A DNA stretch of 64,000 nucleotides from an uncultured Gemmata sp. (GCA_937924775.1 CALDUT010000002.1:62001-126000), one strand, 5' to 3'; positions 28,383 to 38,085 are shown, counted from the first letter of the stretch. Notes: a model not told the origin generated them from the sequence alone. A program made the numbers and translations.

Positions 28383-30098
28383 CTAAAATTCCATCGTCCG
28401 CAGGGCACGGATTCCCGCACGTAACGCAAGCACGACGGCCAACCCACTGATGAGGGCACCCAAGGGAATACCGACATAAACCCACAGGTTGACTCGGGCG
28501 GCGCCCTCGGTGGCTCGTTGAGCCAATTGGGCCGTATGGAACGGCACGACCATCAGCCCAATGACGACAACCACAAAGGCTAGGCTCACCACCATATTCA
28601 CTGTCCCGCCGAAGCCGACAACAATCTTCGAGGGATCGGTTTCGCGAAAATTCGGCAAATATGCTCCTAAACCCACGTTCAACGCACTCAAACCGATCGT
28701 GATCGCGGCCACTGTGACCGCATGCAGCAGCAATGCTGTCAGAGGAAGTGTCAACAGAACGTCGCTGATAAGGATGAGGAATTCCGCGATGACCAACGAC
28801 CCGGTGGCAGCGAAGGCAAACTTGCCGTAGAGAATTTGGTCCCGGCTGATCGGCGTCAGGCCCAGAATCCAAAACTTCCGCCCTTCCAACGAGATCAATG
28901 GAAAGACAAACCGGCTCAGACCCGCGCACAGTAGTACGGAAGTGCCACAGAGATTCATGAGACTGATGGCGTAGCGATCCATCACACCAAAATCGCCGGC
29001 GTAATACTGCCGGAAGTTGCTGGCCCCCAAGAGCATCAATCCCCCGAAGATCAGGAGGATGGCCCATTGTGTCGGATCCCGGCGGAAGGTGCGAAAATCT
29101 TTGAGCACAAGGACTTGCGTCGGTTTGTCGAGGTAAAAGACCAAGCCGAGCAGGAGTCGATCGAGAAGACTGGTTCCATAGACTTTCTTTCCCCGACCGA
29201 AGGCCGAAAGCCGATCGTAGGCCGGACGGTACAATCGCTGCGCTAGCCATGTGGCGACCACGAAGAGCAATAAGCCGTTGCTCCAGACCATGGCCAGCGG
29301 CAAGAAAGCTCCGGAAAGCTCGTCGCGGGCGGCGGCCATAACCCCGCGAGTCATCCAGTGGCTGGGAGCCAGCCCGCTGCGCATCAGGTCGAACTGGCCA
29401 ATCAGATCATCGAGTTCGCGACCGCTGGAAATCAGAGATTTGCGGAACCCCATTCCCAGTTGGTACAGCCAATAGATCATGGCCGCGCCTAAAACCAACC
29501 CCAGCAGCGTAAAAAACTGCTTGCGGTTTCGCGGCATGTAACGAACCAGTAACAAACACCCCGCGGCGGACACTGAACCCGGCAGAAGCACATAACCCAG
29601 CAAAAATAGCGGCAGAAGGGCGTAGAAATGCCATGGGACAGTCGAGACAAGCCCGTAACCAACAAAGATCGGCACGCCGAGGATCACAAACCCCCACGAG
29701 CTAAACGCCACGGCTGTTTGGAATTTGGTGACGAAAATCTGATCGGAGCGGGCCGGCGTAGCGAGCAAGTACCGCGCTTCGGGGCTAGTGAAAAGGCTCG
29801 CGTAGAGAATAATTCCGGTTGAGAACAGTAACATCATCCCGAGGGTGAAGAAGAGCAAATCGAACAACGCTTCAACAATTGCCCCCTTGAATGGGATGTT
29901 GTTGACAGCCAATTGATTGAACAGATACAGGCTGACGCCGAATGTGAAAAAAGCGACAAGCAAGCTGGTCGCGATCAGACTGAATAAGCGGAGGCGGCCA
30001 GTGTGCAGCGCAACCTGCAAACTATTGCGGAACAATGTATAGCGCAACCGGCGAAACAACCGGCTCTGGTCGGCCACCGGAGGGAGTTCGCGTCCCAT
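28383..30098 (-). CDS. ABC-2 type exporter permease
   Basis: A 571-residue integral membrane protein with about a dozen hydrophobic segments (for example LIATSLLVAFFTFGVSLYLF, LFFTLGMMLLFSTGIILY and LGLVLGAAMIYWLY). It belongs to the diverse ABC-2 export permeases. The gene lies 40 bases after the ATPase gene on the same strand and should form the channel for it. GGGAG lies about ten bases before the ATG at 30098. The cargo cannot be inferred. Confidence 0.82.
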   Translation of the reverse strand: MGRELPPVADQSRLFRRLRYTLFRNSLQVALHTGRLRLFSLIATSLLVAFFTFGVSLYLFNQLAVNNIPFKGAIVEALFDLLFFTLGMMLLFSTGIILYASLFTSPEARYLLATPARSDQIFVTKFQTAVAFSSWGFVILGVPIFVGYGLVSTVPWHFYALLPLFLLGYVLLPGSVSAAGCLLLVRYMPRNRKQFFTLLGLVLGAAMIYWLYQLGMGFRKSLISSGRELDDLIGQFDLMRSGLAPSHWMTRGVMAAARDELSGAFLPLAMVWSNGLLLFVVATWLAQRLYRPAYDRLSAFGRGKKVYGTSLLDRLLLGLVFYLDKPTQVLVLKDFRTFRRDPTQWAILLIFGGLMLLGASNFRQYYAGDFGVMDRYAISLMNLCGTSVLLCAGLSRFVFPLISLEGRKFWILGLTPISRDQILYGKFAFAATGSLVIAEFLILISDVLLTLPLTALLLHAVTVAAITIGLSALNVGLGAYLPNFRETDPSKIVVGFGGTVNMVVSLAFVVVVIGLMVVPFHTAQLAQRATEGAARVNLWVYVGIPLGALISGLAVVLALRAGIRALRTMEF

Positions 30099-30138
30099 GG
30101 CTTCAGGCTCCCGTTAGCAATGCCGTCGCGGACTGTCA

Positions 30139-30894
30139 TTAGGGGCTTGCGTTGGAAGCGACTGCTTCGGCCGCCGCTTCTTCGGTGATCTTCAGGAAGA
30201 GGTCTTCGAGGTTGCCGTCGATCGCGGCCTGTTGTCGCAGTTCGGCAAGAGTACCGCAGCCCAGAAGTCGCCCGCGATCGAGAATCCCGATCCGGTCGGC
30301 TAATTCCTGGGCGATGTCGAGCGTGTGGGTGCTGAGGAAGATCGTCATTCCTTCGCTGGCCAACCGCCGCAGGAGTATCTTGAGTTCGCGGATGCTTTTG
30401 GGATCCAGGCCGACGGTTGGTTCGTCGGCGATGAGCAATTGGGGTTCGTGAACGAGGGCGGCGGCGAAAACCGTCCGTTGCCGCATGCCGTGGGAGTAGC
30501 GTTCGGTAAGGTCGTCCACAAATTCATCGAGGTGGAAGAGTTCGATCACTTCGTCAATTTTCCGAGCGGCCTTGTCTGGGGGCATCGCGTACAGATCCGC
30601 CGTGAAGCGGAGGAATTCCCGCCCGGTGAGTTTTTCATACAAGAACGGCTGATCGGGAACGTAACTGATAAGCGCCCGGGCATGATCGCCTTCGGTCCGC
30701 ACATCGAAGCCGCCGATGCGAACAGTCCCTGCAGTGGGAAAGAGCAAGCCGCAGAGCATTTTGATGGTGGTTGTTTTGCCGGCCCCGTTGGGTCCCAGAA
30801 AGGCGAATAATTCCCCTGCCGGGATGTGGAGCGAGAGGTTTTCGACCGCTACCTTGGCCCCATAGCGCTTGGTGACGCTCTCGATGGAGATCAT
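30139..30894 (-). CDS. ABC transporter ATP-binding protein
   Basis: A 251-residue ATPase with Walker A GPNGAGKTT near 34-42, the Q-loop, the signature RYSHGMRQR, Walker B LLIADEP followed by TVGLDP, and the switch histidine in LSTHTLD. It powers the downstream permease. Its ATG lies two bases beyond the stop of the preceding gene, so the three genes 31778-28383 form one operon. Confidence 0.95.
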   Translation of the reverse strand: MISIESVTKRYGAKVAVENLSLHIPAGELFAFLGPNGAGKTTTIKMLCGLLFPTAGTVRIGGFDVRTEGDHARALISYVPDQPFLYEKLTGREFLRFTADLYAMPPDKAARKIDEVIELFHLDEFVDDLTERYSHGMRQRTVFAAALVHEPQLLIADEPTVGLDPKSIRELKILLRRLASEGMTIFLSTHTLDIAQELADRIGILDRGRLLGCGTLAELRQQAAIDGNLEDLFLKITEEAAAEAVASNASP

Positions 30895-30896
30895 GG

Positions 30897-31778
30897 TTAA
30901 TCCTCCCGCTGGAAGCTGAGGGTTTCACCTTTTTCGAAAGCCTCTTGGCGAAGAACCTGTCCATCGGATTGGCGAACCCACGTCCGCGCGACCACCTCGT
31001 GTCGCCGATATTCAATCACCCAACATGGTACTTGCTCGTTTTGCCAGGAAAGGATCCGCGGTGAGCGATCCACTTCCGCCACGAGCCGTTCTTTGGGTGG
31101 CTGTTCTGGGAATCGCAGTCCCAGTTCAGCGATTTTTTTGCGGAAAAGACCACCAACGGCATCTTGCAGCGGGTTCAGCTCATGAACGACCCACGTTTGC
31201 CCGCCGCGGACGTGGGCCAGCCGGTTCACCGGTTGGAGCGGGTTGAGCGGTTGCCCCTGCGGTACCGGCACCGGCTCGAAATCACCTTGCAGATTCGCCA
31301 GCGTACTGTGGATCGCGCAGTGGCCCGTGAGAATCCCCCCGCCGACCACGCCCCGAATGTCAATCGTGCCACTGGCCAGCGGCTGTGGACTGCCTTTCAT
31401 CCACACTTCGACGCGGCCATTCATACTCTGCTCTTTCAGATCGCCGTTGCGAGTCATAAATACATCCGCCGTAGCCTCAGGAATCTTCAGCAGAATACCG
31501 GCTTGCTCGAATTCGAGCTGCGAGTAGCGGTAAGTGAATTGGAAGGCATCTCGGGCATCGAGATACTTCATTTGGGTGGTGAGTTTGCCGCTTTTACTCC
31601 CATTGCGGTAAATCGTCCACTTCGCGGGAGAGTTCTGCCGGGCTTCGTCGGCCAGGTCGATGGCGACCGGCGGTGGACCGAAGGCCCACAACCGCGGCCA
31701 AATGTCCCGGTAGAATACGAAACCGGTGGTCGCCAGCCAAAAGGCGAAAATAGATGCGACAACCATTCGCGAAGGCAT
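30897..31778 (-). CDS. hypothetical membrane-anchored protein of the ABC operon
   Basis: A 293-residue protein with one N-terminal helix (VVASIFAFWLATTGFVFY) and a large presumably periplasmic domain. The domain is rich in beta strands (WTIYRNGSKSGKLTTQMKYL, ADVFMTRNGDLKEQSMNG) and could resemble a lipoprotein- or lipid-carrier fold, but I do not recognise a family. It is the first gene of the operon, separated from the ATPase by two bases, so it is likely an accessory or substrate-handling part of the exporter. AGGTGAG precedes the ATG. Confidence 0.7.
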   Translation of the reverse strand: MPSRMVVASIFAFWLATTGFVFYRDIWPRLWAFGPPPVAIDLADEARQNSPAKWTIYRNGSKSGKLTTQMKYLDARDAFQFTYRYSQLEFEQAGILLKIPEATADVFMTRNGDLKEQSMNGRVEVWMKGSPQPLASGTIDIRGVVGGGILTGHCAIHSTLANLQGDFEPVPVPQGQPLNPLQPVNRLAHVRGGQTWVVHELNPLQDAVGGLFRKKIAELGLRFPEQPPKERLVAEVDRSPRILSWQNEQVPCWVIEYRRHEVVARTWVRQSDGQVLRQEAFEKGETLSFQRED

Positions 31779-31978
31779 ACACTCACCTGCCGCCAGAAGA
31801 GACCAGATGAACAGGCCAGATATAAAAGGGGCTTACGGCATCAGTCCTTTCCATCCTATCACATCGACGCCACGGCCCGTTCCCTATTTCATCGGAGAAA
31901 ACCGTATCTCTTGAATCGTTTCCACTGCGTTTCCAAAATGCCCTCGTCCCTCTCCTCTCCACCCATTGGAATTGACCC

Positions 31979-33082
31979 ATGATCGTTGGCGTTCCGAAGG
32001 AAGTGAAACAAGATGAATACCGCGTGGCGATGGTCCCGGCGGGTGTCGAAGAATTGACACGTGCGGGGCACACGGTCCTCATTCAAACCGGGGCAGGTTC
32101 CGGCAGCGGTATCAGCGACGATCAGTACGCCGCTAACGGGGCCATTATCGTCGATACCGAGGCGGAAGTGTGGCAACGGGCGGATTTAATCGTCAAAGTG
32201 AAAGAACCACTTCCCGAAGAATGGCCGATGATGCGGCCCGGGCAGACGGTGTTCACCTACTTTCACTTCGCCGCGGACGAAAAACTGACCCGTGCAGTCC
32301 TCCAATCGGGGATTACCGCGATCGCCTACGAGACGATCCGCGACGCCAAGGGCACGCTCCCACTCTTGACGCCCATGAGCGAAGTCGCCGGGCGAATGAG
32401 CATTCAGGAGGGGGCGAAATATCTCGAACGGCCCTTCGATGGCCGGGGCATTTTGCTCGCCGGCGTACCGGGGGTGCCACCAGCGACAGTTTCGGTGATC
32501 GGGGCCGGGGTCGTCGGTTCCAACGCGGCACGGGTGGCGGCGGGCTTGGGGGCGAACGTCTACGTTCTCGACGTCAACCTCGACCGCTTACGCTATATCG
32601 ACGATGTCATGCCGCAGAATGTGACCACGGTATTCAGCAACCGGTTGAACATTCTGGAATGTTTACGCTTGTCCGATTTGGTCATTGGGGCGGTCCTGAT
32701 ACCGGGTGCAAAAGCCCCGCATTTGGTGCGCCGCGAAGACCTGAAAATCATGCAGCCGCGAGCCGTGGTGATTGATGTGGCCATTGACCAAGGCGGCTGT
32801 TTCGAAACCAGCCGGCCGACGACACACGCCAAACCCACCTATATTGTTGACGATATTGTCCACTATTGTGTCACCAACATGCCCGGGGCGGTAGGCCGCA
32901 CCAGCACCTACGCCCTCACCAACGTGACGTTGCCCTACGCACTCCAATTGGCCAACAAAGGTCCCACACGGGCCATCCGCGAGAACCCCGCGCTGTTGGC
33001 CGGGGTCAACATCCACGCGGGGAAAGTGACAAATCAGGCCGTGGCGGAAACCTTTGGATTTGAATATGTTCCCGCAGTGTAA
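31979..33082 (+). CDS. ald: alanine dehydrogenase
   Basis: A 367-residue cytoplasmic enzyme that interconverts L-alanine with pyruvate and ammonia using NAD. The family start MIVGVPKEVKQDEYRVAM is intact, with catalytic lysine in VKVKEPLPEE and histidine in YFHFAADEKLT. The NAD fold shows VIGAGVVGSNAARVAAGLGA, and the C-terminus has DDIVHYCVTNMPGAVGRTST. Length matches the family. The stop is 11 bases from the convergent threonine dehydrogenase gene. No strong ribosome site was seen. Confidence 0.96.
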   Translation: MIVGVPKEVKQDEYRVAMVPAGVEELTRAGHTVLIQTGAGSGSGISDDQYAANGAIIVDTEAEVWQRADLIVKVKEPLPEEWPMMRPGQTVFTYFHFAADEKLTRAVLQSGITAIAYETIRDAKGTLPLLTPMSEVAGRMSIQEGAKYLERPFDGRGILLAGVPGVPPATVSVIGAGVVGSNAARVAAGLGANVYVLDVNLDRLRYIDDVMPQNVTTVFSNRLNILECLRLSDLVIGAVLIPGAKAPHLVRREDLKIMQPRAVVIDVAIDQGGCFETSRPTTHAKPTYIVDDIVHYCVTNMPGAVGRTSTYALTNVTLPYALQLANKGPTRAIRENPALLAGVNIHAGKVTNQAVAETFGFEYVPAV

Positions 33083-33093
33083 GGTATTCTGCC

Positions 33094-34122
33094 TCAACGA
33101 TTTGCGTATCGTTTACGAATCGAGGGGATGAGGTATTCGCCGAACGCGGTGGCGAAATCGTAGCTGGGTGCATGGCCCCAGTCGGCCCGGGCCGCGGAAT
33201 CGTCGACATCCGCAGGCCACGAATCCACGATCCCCTGGCGTTTCTCATCAACTTTGGTGCGAATGTCGGCATGCGGGAAGGCCGAGCGCACCACTGCTTC
33301 AATCTCTGCGGCGCTGGGGGCAAAGGCCCCGATGTTGTACACGGTCCGGGTCAACCGCTCCCGGGGAGCAGTCATCAGCCGCACGATGGCATCAACAGCA
33401 TCCGGCATGGCCATGAAGGGGATTTGGGTGTCGGGCCGTACGAAGCACTCGTAGCGTTGTCCGCTGGCGGCTGCGTGGATCATTTCCGGGGCGTAATCGC
33501 TGGTTCCGCCGCTGGGGACCGTTTCCGCGGAAATCAGGCCGGGGAAACGAATGCAGCGGAAGTCAACTTTTCCGCTCATCGTTTCCGCTGCCAGTTGCTT
33601 GTAGTGCCGGGCGTAGTAACGACCCAAATGCTCACAGTAGAGTTTGTTTGCCCCATAGATCGTTGTGGGGACGTTGAAGTCATCTTCCTTGACCTTCCCT
33701 GCCCGGGCTTTCACTTCGCGGTTGGGTAAACCAAACGCCGCAATACTCGACGGATAGAAGAACAGAACCGGCCGTCCGTGACTTTCTCCCTGTTTTTGGG
33801 CGAATTCCAACACGTTGAGCGCTCCTTCGACATTCACTTTATGGGCCAGAGCGGGGGTGAATTCACTACGCGTGGACAGCAGCGCGGCTAAATGATACAC
33901 GCGATCCACCTCGTATTGCGCAAGGATCCCATCGAGAAGGGCGGTATCGAGGATGGAGCCAGTGATCGCTTGGCGCACCTTTGCCGCGGATTCCGGGGGC
34001 AGAGGGTTCAAATCGAGGGTGACGATCGGCCGCTCGGGGTCGTCGGCCGCGAGGCGGGCGATGAGGGCGTGTCCGATTTCTCCGGAAGCCCCGGTGATGA
34101 AGACAGAGGGTTTGCGTGACAT
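33094..34122 (-). CDS. L-threonine 3-dehydrogenase, SDR type
   Basis: A 342-residue NAD-dependent enzyme of the extended SDR fold. It has the TGASGEIG nucleotide loop at about 10-17, the catalytic YPSSIAAFG and YGANK motifs, and the stretches RFPGLISAETVPSGGTSDYAP and VRPDTQIPFMAMPDA that mark the epimerase-like threonine dehydrogenase branch. That enzyme oxidises threonine to 2-amino-3-ketobutyrate. The partner ligase (kbl) is not in the window. Only a weak ribosome site is visible before the ATG at 34122. Confidence 0.82.
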   Translation of the reverse strand: MSRKPSVFITGASGEIGHALIARLAADDPERPIVTLDLNPLPPESAAKVRQAITGSILDTALLDGILAQYEVDRVYHLAALLSTRSEFTPALAHKVNVEGALNVLEFAQKQGESHGRPVLFFYPSSIAAFGLPNREVKARAGKVKEDDFNVPTTIYGANKLYCEHLGRYYARHYKQLAAETMSGKVDFRCIRFPGLISAETVPSGGTSDYAPEMIHAAASGQRYECFVRPDTQIPFMAMPDAVDAIVRLMTAPRERLTRTVYNIGAFAPSAAEIEAVVRSAFPHADIRTKVDEKRQGIVDSWPADVDDSAARADWGHAPSYDFATAFGEYLIPSIRKRYANR

Positions 34123-34167
34123 GAAGCGTATGATATTAACACTTCCGCCACGGCCACGGCCGGCCCG

Positions 34168-34524
34168 CTATTTCTTCGCGGCGAGCCATTCAGCCAGCTC
34201 TTGAATTTGCGCTTCGGTCAGTTTGTCTTTGAAGGCCGGCATCAGGCGGGCTTTGGGGTCCACGCTTCTGGGGTCGCGGATCCACGCGGCGAAGTATTCG
34301 GCATTGCGCCCTTTGTAGCTGCCGACATGGGACAGATCCGGACCACGCGAACCCATCCCCTTCGATGGCCCCCCTGGCTCACCGCCGCGGGCGTGGCACT
34401 GGGCACAATGGAGCAGATAGATTCCCTCCGGCCCGCTGACCGGAGGCTCTGCCGGCCCGCAACCGCCCATCAACCCCCATCCGGCACACGCCACGACAAT
34501 CCCGGTTAGCATGCGAACCAACAT
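34168..34524 (-). CDS. lipoprotein cytochrome c (single heme)
   Basis: A 118-residue exported electron carrier. The signal ends in a lipobox (LMGGC, Cys22), so it is probably lipid-anchored. A single heme site CAQCH lies at 40-44, and the distal methionine is likely in LMPAF near 94. GAGGG precedes the ATG. It lies 45 bases upstream of the threonine dehydrogenase gene on the same strand and downstream of the DUF6807 gene; it may be read with either. The redox partner is unknown. Confidence 0.87.
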   Translation of the reverse strand: MLVRMLTGIVVACAGWGLMGGCGPAEPPVSGPEGIYLLHCAQCHARGGEPGGPSKGMGSRGPDLSHVGSYKGRNAEYFAAWIRDPRSVDPKARLMPAFKDKLTEAQIQELAEWLAAKK

Positions 34525-34599
34525 CAGTCAGCCCTCGTCACACCGTAGCTGGGTCAAAAAACACTCCGACAGAAGCACAAATTCAAGTGAGATAATGTT

Positions 34600-35514
34600 T
34601 TAAGTCTTCCGGCGGACGCCAAACGCGGTGTGTTTGGTGGGTTTGGCAACCAGTTCGAACGGGGGGAGTTTGTCGAATTCTTGGGCGATTTCCGCGGCTC
34701 GTTGCGCATTCAACGAACCGCGATGGGCATGCAGCAGGTAACGCAACGTCAGCGGCTCTTTCTTAGTAGTCGTTCGTGGTCCAGCAAAGCAGACAGAAGC
34801 GGCCATCCAACCATCTTCGCGAACGTGCCACGCCGACGGATGGCCGGGATTGGTGGCGTGGTCGAAGTAGGTGAGGCCCTCGCGGTGGCCGCCAGGTTGT
34901 TCGCCGCTGTAATCCATCCACTGGGCCTTTTGCCCAAAGATCGCGGCTTCTCCTTTCGCGCCGGTGCTACTGGTTAAGGTTCCACCACCGAAGAACCCAG
35001 AAATCACTTTGGCGACCCGCACGGCGAAAAAACCGAAGTTGGTTTTGCCAAATTCCAATGTTTCCGCGGTGGGGCGAAAGACGGTATGAATTTCCAGAAA
35101 CGTTTCGTTCTCCGGGCCGGGGCGAAGAGCTGCCAACAGGTCCTGCTCCAACAATTCTTGGGGGTCGTGACCGTCGAACCAACCTAAGCGCACGGCAAGG
35201 ATGGCTTGCGTGTCGCCATCCTGATAAGCCAGCCATTGTTTCTGTCGGATGCGAGCGGCTGTGAGGTCGGTCCAAAAATTCACCCCGCTGACTTTCTCGT
35301 GACCAAACCAAATCGACCGGTGATGCTCATGGTCGGGGGCCCCGGGGTGGCCCATTCGCGTTAGAGAAAGCCCCGACGACGGACCGAGCAAAGGGTAGAA
35401 GAAAGGGCGGGGATAAAGCTCGCTATAATGCCAACGCAACCGCTCAGAACCATCCACACGAAAACTCACCTGATGGTCCGGCAGCGGCAAGAGGGTACAA
35501 CGTGGAGTCGGCAT
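34600..35514 (-). CDS. DUF6807 (PmoA-like) protein
   Basis: A 304-residue protein matching the family once called methane oxygenase PmoA (PF14100, now DUF6807): HPGAPDHEHHRSIWFGHEKVSGVNFW in outline, then GQKAQWMDYSG, FDHATNPGHPSAWHVR and RYLLHAHRG. It has no signal peptide. The name PmoA is misleading; these are soluble proteins, common in planctomycetes, probably acting on sugars or polymers. A GAGGAG site lies about eight bases before the ATG, which starts nine bases after the STM4014-type gene, so it is the last gene of that operon. It is not a usual member of the STM4011-4015 set. Confidence 0.82.
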   Translation of the reverse strand: MPTPRCTLLPLPDHQVSFRVDGSERLRWHYSELYPRPFFYPLLGPSSGLSLTRMGHPGAPDHEHHRSIWFGHEKVSGVNFWTDLTAARIRQKQWLAYQDGDTQAILAVRLGWFDGHDPQELLEQDLLAALRPGPENETFLEIHTVFRPTAETLEFGKTNFGFFAVRVAKVISGFFGGGTLTSSTGAKGEAAIFGQKAQWMDYSGEQPGGHREGLTYFDHATNPGHPSAWHVREDGWMAASVCFAGPRTTTKKEPLTLRYLLHAHRGSLNAQRAAEIAQEFDKLPPFELVAKPTKHTAFGVRRKT

Positions 35515-35523
35515 AGGTTCTCC

Positions 35524-36651
35524 TCAGGCGAGTCGTTGAGCGAATGCATCCAGTTCGATTCGGTGAATCGAACGGCCCGATTGATCCACCCAACCGGGGA
35601 AGAAATCACCAAAGGCGTTCACTTCAAGGATGTAATGCCGGTGGAAGCCCCGTTCGAAGACGAGGTCCACGCCGGCGATGGCAGAGTCGAAGCAACTTGC
35701 GGCTTCCACGCAATGATCGAGCGCATCTTGCCAAGCCCGGGGGGGAATCACACTTCGGCAATAGCGATAATCCCCGCGGTGGCCACCCAGGTGTAAGTTG
35801 GTCATTGGCCAGTGGCTGAGACGGAAGATGGTTGCAACCGGTTGACCGTAGAGGCACACGATTCGCACATCGAAGTTCTGCTCATCGATTTGCGCTAGGG
35901 GCACTCCCCGCTGGATGATCACTCCTTCTGTCCAAAGAAATTGTAGGGCGGCCGCCAGATCGGCACCCCGAACGGTGCGAATCCGCCGGGTGTTGTAAAA
36001 TTGGCCATGGATGCGTGTGAGGGTCGTCAAGCCCTCCATCGGGTATTCCTCCGGCGGGATGCGAAGAACGACAATCCCCGTGGCCGACGAACCCGTGTTG
36101 AGCTTCACATACACCCGTGGCCAATGGGCCAGTTCCTCGAGTTCGAGGAGAAATAACGTACTGTCGGGCGCAGGCGGGAGCATCTCCGGTACAGGAAGTC
36201 CGGCCCGTTTCAGTTTCCACGCCGTTTGAGTTTTGTCGAACATCGCGGCAATGGCCAGGGGGCACGCCGTGGGCCGGAGATGTGGCCGGGCATTGAACGA
36301 CTGGCGCAAGCCCCTCAGCACCCGGCGAAAGCCGCGATACATCAGTCCGGGGCGAAGAAGCAGCCCTCTGGGGAAAGTTTGTGCCTGCCAGTCACAAGCC
36401 CATTCTGTGGGATCCTCACGATGACCAGCTTCGAGCAACAATCGGGTGGCAAGATCATCTCTGCCAGGCGATTCAAAGCGCACAATCGCCGGAGAATCGA
36501 ATCCCGGCAGGTCGTCGAGGCGGCCGTCGCGGGCGATCACTTCCGCCCACGGCACGATTTCCAGCCGTAGCGAGCGGTTCCACGCGGTGGCTTCCTGGCG
36601 GAATAGCTCGCAGCGTTTCGTACCCGGGTTGGCAATCAACACCATTCGCAT
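35524..36651 (-). CDS. STM4014-type protein (ATP-grasp-like)
   Basis: A 375-residue cytoplasmic protein. The first ~110 residues are an N-terminal domain (VLIANPGTKRCELFRQEA). The rest has an ATP-grasp pattern: DKTQTAWKLKRAGLPVPEML, then VYVKLNTGSSATGIVVL as the phosphate-binding lysine strand, and late acidic ligands in IAGVDLVF and YILEVNAFGDFFPGW. ATP-grasp enzymes ligate a carboxylate to an amine or thiol. It resembles Salmonella STM4014, a member of a conserved uncharacterised cluster. It starts six bases after the WGR/LRR gene, inside the six-gene operon. An ATG two codons later is an alternative start. Confidence 0.8.
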   Translation of the reverse strand: MRMVLIANPGTKRCELFRQEATAWNRSLRLEIVPWAEVIARDGRLDDLPGFDSPAIVRFESPGRDDLATRLLLEAGHREDPTEWACDWQAQTFPRGLLLRPGLMYRGFRRVLRGLRQSFNARPHLRPTACPLAIAAMFDKTQTAWKLKRAGLPVPEMLPPAPDSTLFLLELEELAHWPRVYVKLNTGSSATGIVVLRIPPEEYPMEGLTTLTRIHGQFYNTRRIRTVRGADLAAALQFLWTEGVIIQRGVPLAQIDEQNFDVRIVCLYGQPVATIFRLSHWPMTNLHLGGHRGDYRYCRSVIPPRAWQDALDHCVEAASCFDSAIAGVDLVFERGFHRHYILEVNAFGDFFPGWVDQSGRSIHRIELDAFAQRLA

Positions 36652-36657
36652 AACCGT

Positions 36658-38085
36658 CTACTCATAATCGCCCTGAATGAGGAATTCGGCGGGTTCATCA
36701 GGATCGGATTCGGTTTCTCTGTGTTGATAATCGAGATTCACGGGGATTTGAGTATTCCGGAGAGCCTCTGCGCCCTGTTCGGTAATGGCATTGCGTGACA
36801 GGTCGAGATATCTCAGATTCTGTATGTCCGGGCACGCGGCCAGTGCTTTAGCGCCTTGATCGGTGATACAACCGTGGCGAAGGTCCAGGACTTTCAAACG
36901 TTTCAGCATGCCGCTGGAAATGATTTCCTGTACACCACGGTCGCCGAAGTCGCTCAATCGCAACCGCAGGTGGGTGAGGCTCTGCAAATGCGGTGAGCGA
37001 CAGATGGCTTTGAGCCCGACCAGAGTGATGTACGGTGTGTCGTCATACTCCAGCGCATGAGGATGACAGAGCAGGTGGGTCAAGTGGGTCAGTGACTCAT
37101 TCTTGGCCAGGGCTTCCAGGGGAAAATTCCAACCGTGGTAGAGTTGTAGCACACGCAGCTGGCGGAGCTTCAACCGGGCGATTTTACTGATTTCCTCGCG
37201 GGTATGGGCGAAGATGAGCAGTTCTTCCACATCGGGCATCTGTTTCACAAAGTCGTAGACCAACTGGCCATTGAGATGGCATTGAAAATGGCAGAAATCG
37301 CCGTAGTCCTCGTCGGCCAGCCATCCGAATTGGAAGCGGCGAACAAAGGGGAGATAAGGCCAGCGGAGGAGGATATGCAGAGGCGCTTCCTGGATGTGCG
37401 CGTCGTCCGGGATATCGGCGGGACGTTCGGCGTCGTCGTCCACAAGAGTACCGCCGATGAACAATTCGCGAACAAACCGTGTTTCCGGCGACTCCACGAA
37501 GGCTGAGGCGGCGGCGAGGGTGAGTTGACCGAAGTTGACGGTCGCCAGAACACCGCGTTTGAACTCGTATTTTTTACCGCCGGTGTGGTTGATCTGGCCG
37601 CGTCCTTCGGTTTCCGTTGGGGCGGGGAACAGGTCGGCCCACGGCCCGACCCATTGCTTCTCATGTTTCTTTAATAATTTGGCTTCTTGCTTCTGAAGGG
37701 CCTTCCGTTCGGCTGTGGGTCGGCTTTCATCTTCAAGGGCGATTTGGACGTGCATGAATTCGCCGCGGGGGTCGCCTTTCTCGACGAGGAAATCCGCATA
37801 GGCGCACCACCCGGCGACGTCGTGCGGGTTTTTCTGCAGGCTGTGGATGAACGCTTCCTCCGTTGAGACAGCCGCTTTGGGTGTCGTTTCGACGTAGCCC
37901 TTTTTGAGTTTTTCGCGAATCAATTTCTCGGCTTCGTGTTGCGCTTCTACGGCGGAATCGAAGGTTTTGGTGTGGCTTTGCCCAGCCGTGCCGATTTTGC
38001 CAAAGGTCACGGTGAATTGCTGGCCTTGTACATCGATGTTCCAGAATTTGTGGCTTTTCGCATCACTCCGTTGGAAAGTTCGCAT
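36658..38085 (-). CDS. WGR domain / TIGR02996 / leucine-rich-repeat protein (STM4015-like)
   Basis: A 475-residue soluble protein in three parts. Residues 1-75 are a WGR-like domain ([23 protein letters not shown]...[13 protein letters not shown]). Residues about 82-128 are the TIGR02996 repeat-companion domain ([30 protein letters not shown]). Residues about 250-455 hold leucine-rich repeats of the ribonuclease-inhibitor kind ([20 protein letters not shown] and [19 protein letters not shown]). The C-terminus is acidic. It lies 34 bases after the STM4011-type gene and six before the STM4014-type gene. In Salmonella-type clusters the fifth gene, STM4015, is also an LRR protein, so I infer equivalence. 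The ATG at 38085 has GGAGAA upstream; the longer frame begins at a TTG. Confidence 0.8.
   Translation of the reverse strand: MRTFQRSDAKSHKFWNIDVQGQQFTVTFGKIGTAGQSHTKTFDSAVEAQHEAEKLIREKLKKGYVETTPKAAVSTEEAFIHSLQKNPHDVAGWCAYADFLVEKGDPRGEFMHVQIALEDESRPTAERKALQKQEAKLLKKHEKQWVGPWADLFPAPTETEGRGQINHTGGKKYEFKRGVLATVNFGQLTLAAASAFVESPETRFVRELFIGGTLVDDDAERPADIPDDAHIQEAPLHILLRWPYLPFVRRFQFGWLADEDYGDFCHFQCHLNGQLVYDFVKQMPDVEELLIFAHTREEISKIARLKLRQLRVLQLYHGWNFPLEALAKNESLTHLTHLLCHPHALEYDDTPYITLVGLKAICRSPHLQSLTHLRLRLSDFGDRGVQEIISSGMLKRLKVLDLRHGCITDQGAKALAACPDIQNLRYLDLSRNAITEQGAEALRNTQIPVNLDYQHRETESDPDEPAEFLIQGDYE

Noticed and set aside
28297-29250. 317-codon minus-strand frame overlapping the permease
   Set aside because: It is in another frame of the ABC permease, whose hydrophobic pattern is continuous.
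31164-31982. 272-codon plus-strand frame
   Set aside because: It lies antisense to the exporter operon's first gene, is rich in Arg/His, and has no signal or domain.
34600-35514. Methane monooxygenase subunit (PmoA) call
   Set aside because: The old family name is misleading; the protein has no membrane helices or copper-site pattern of a methane monooxygenase.
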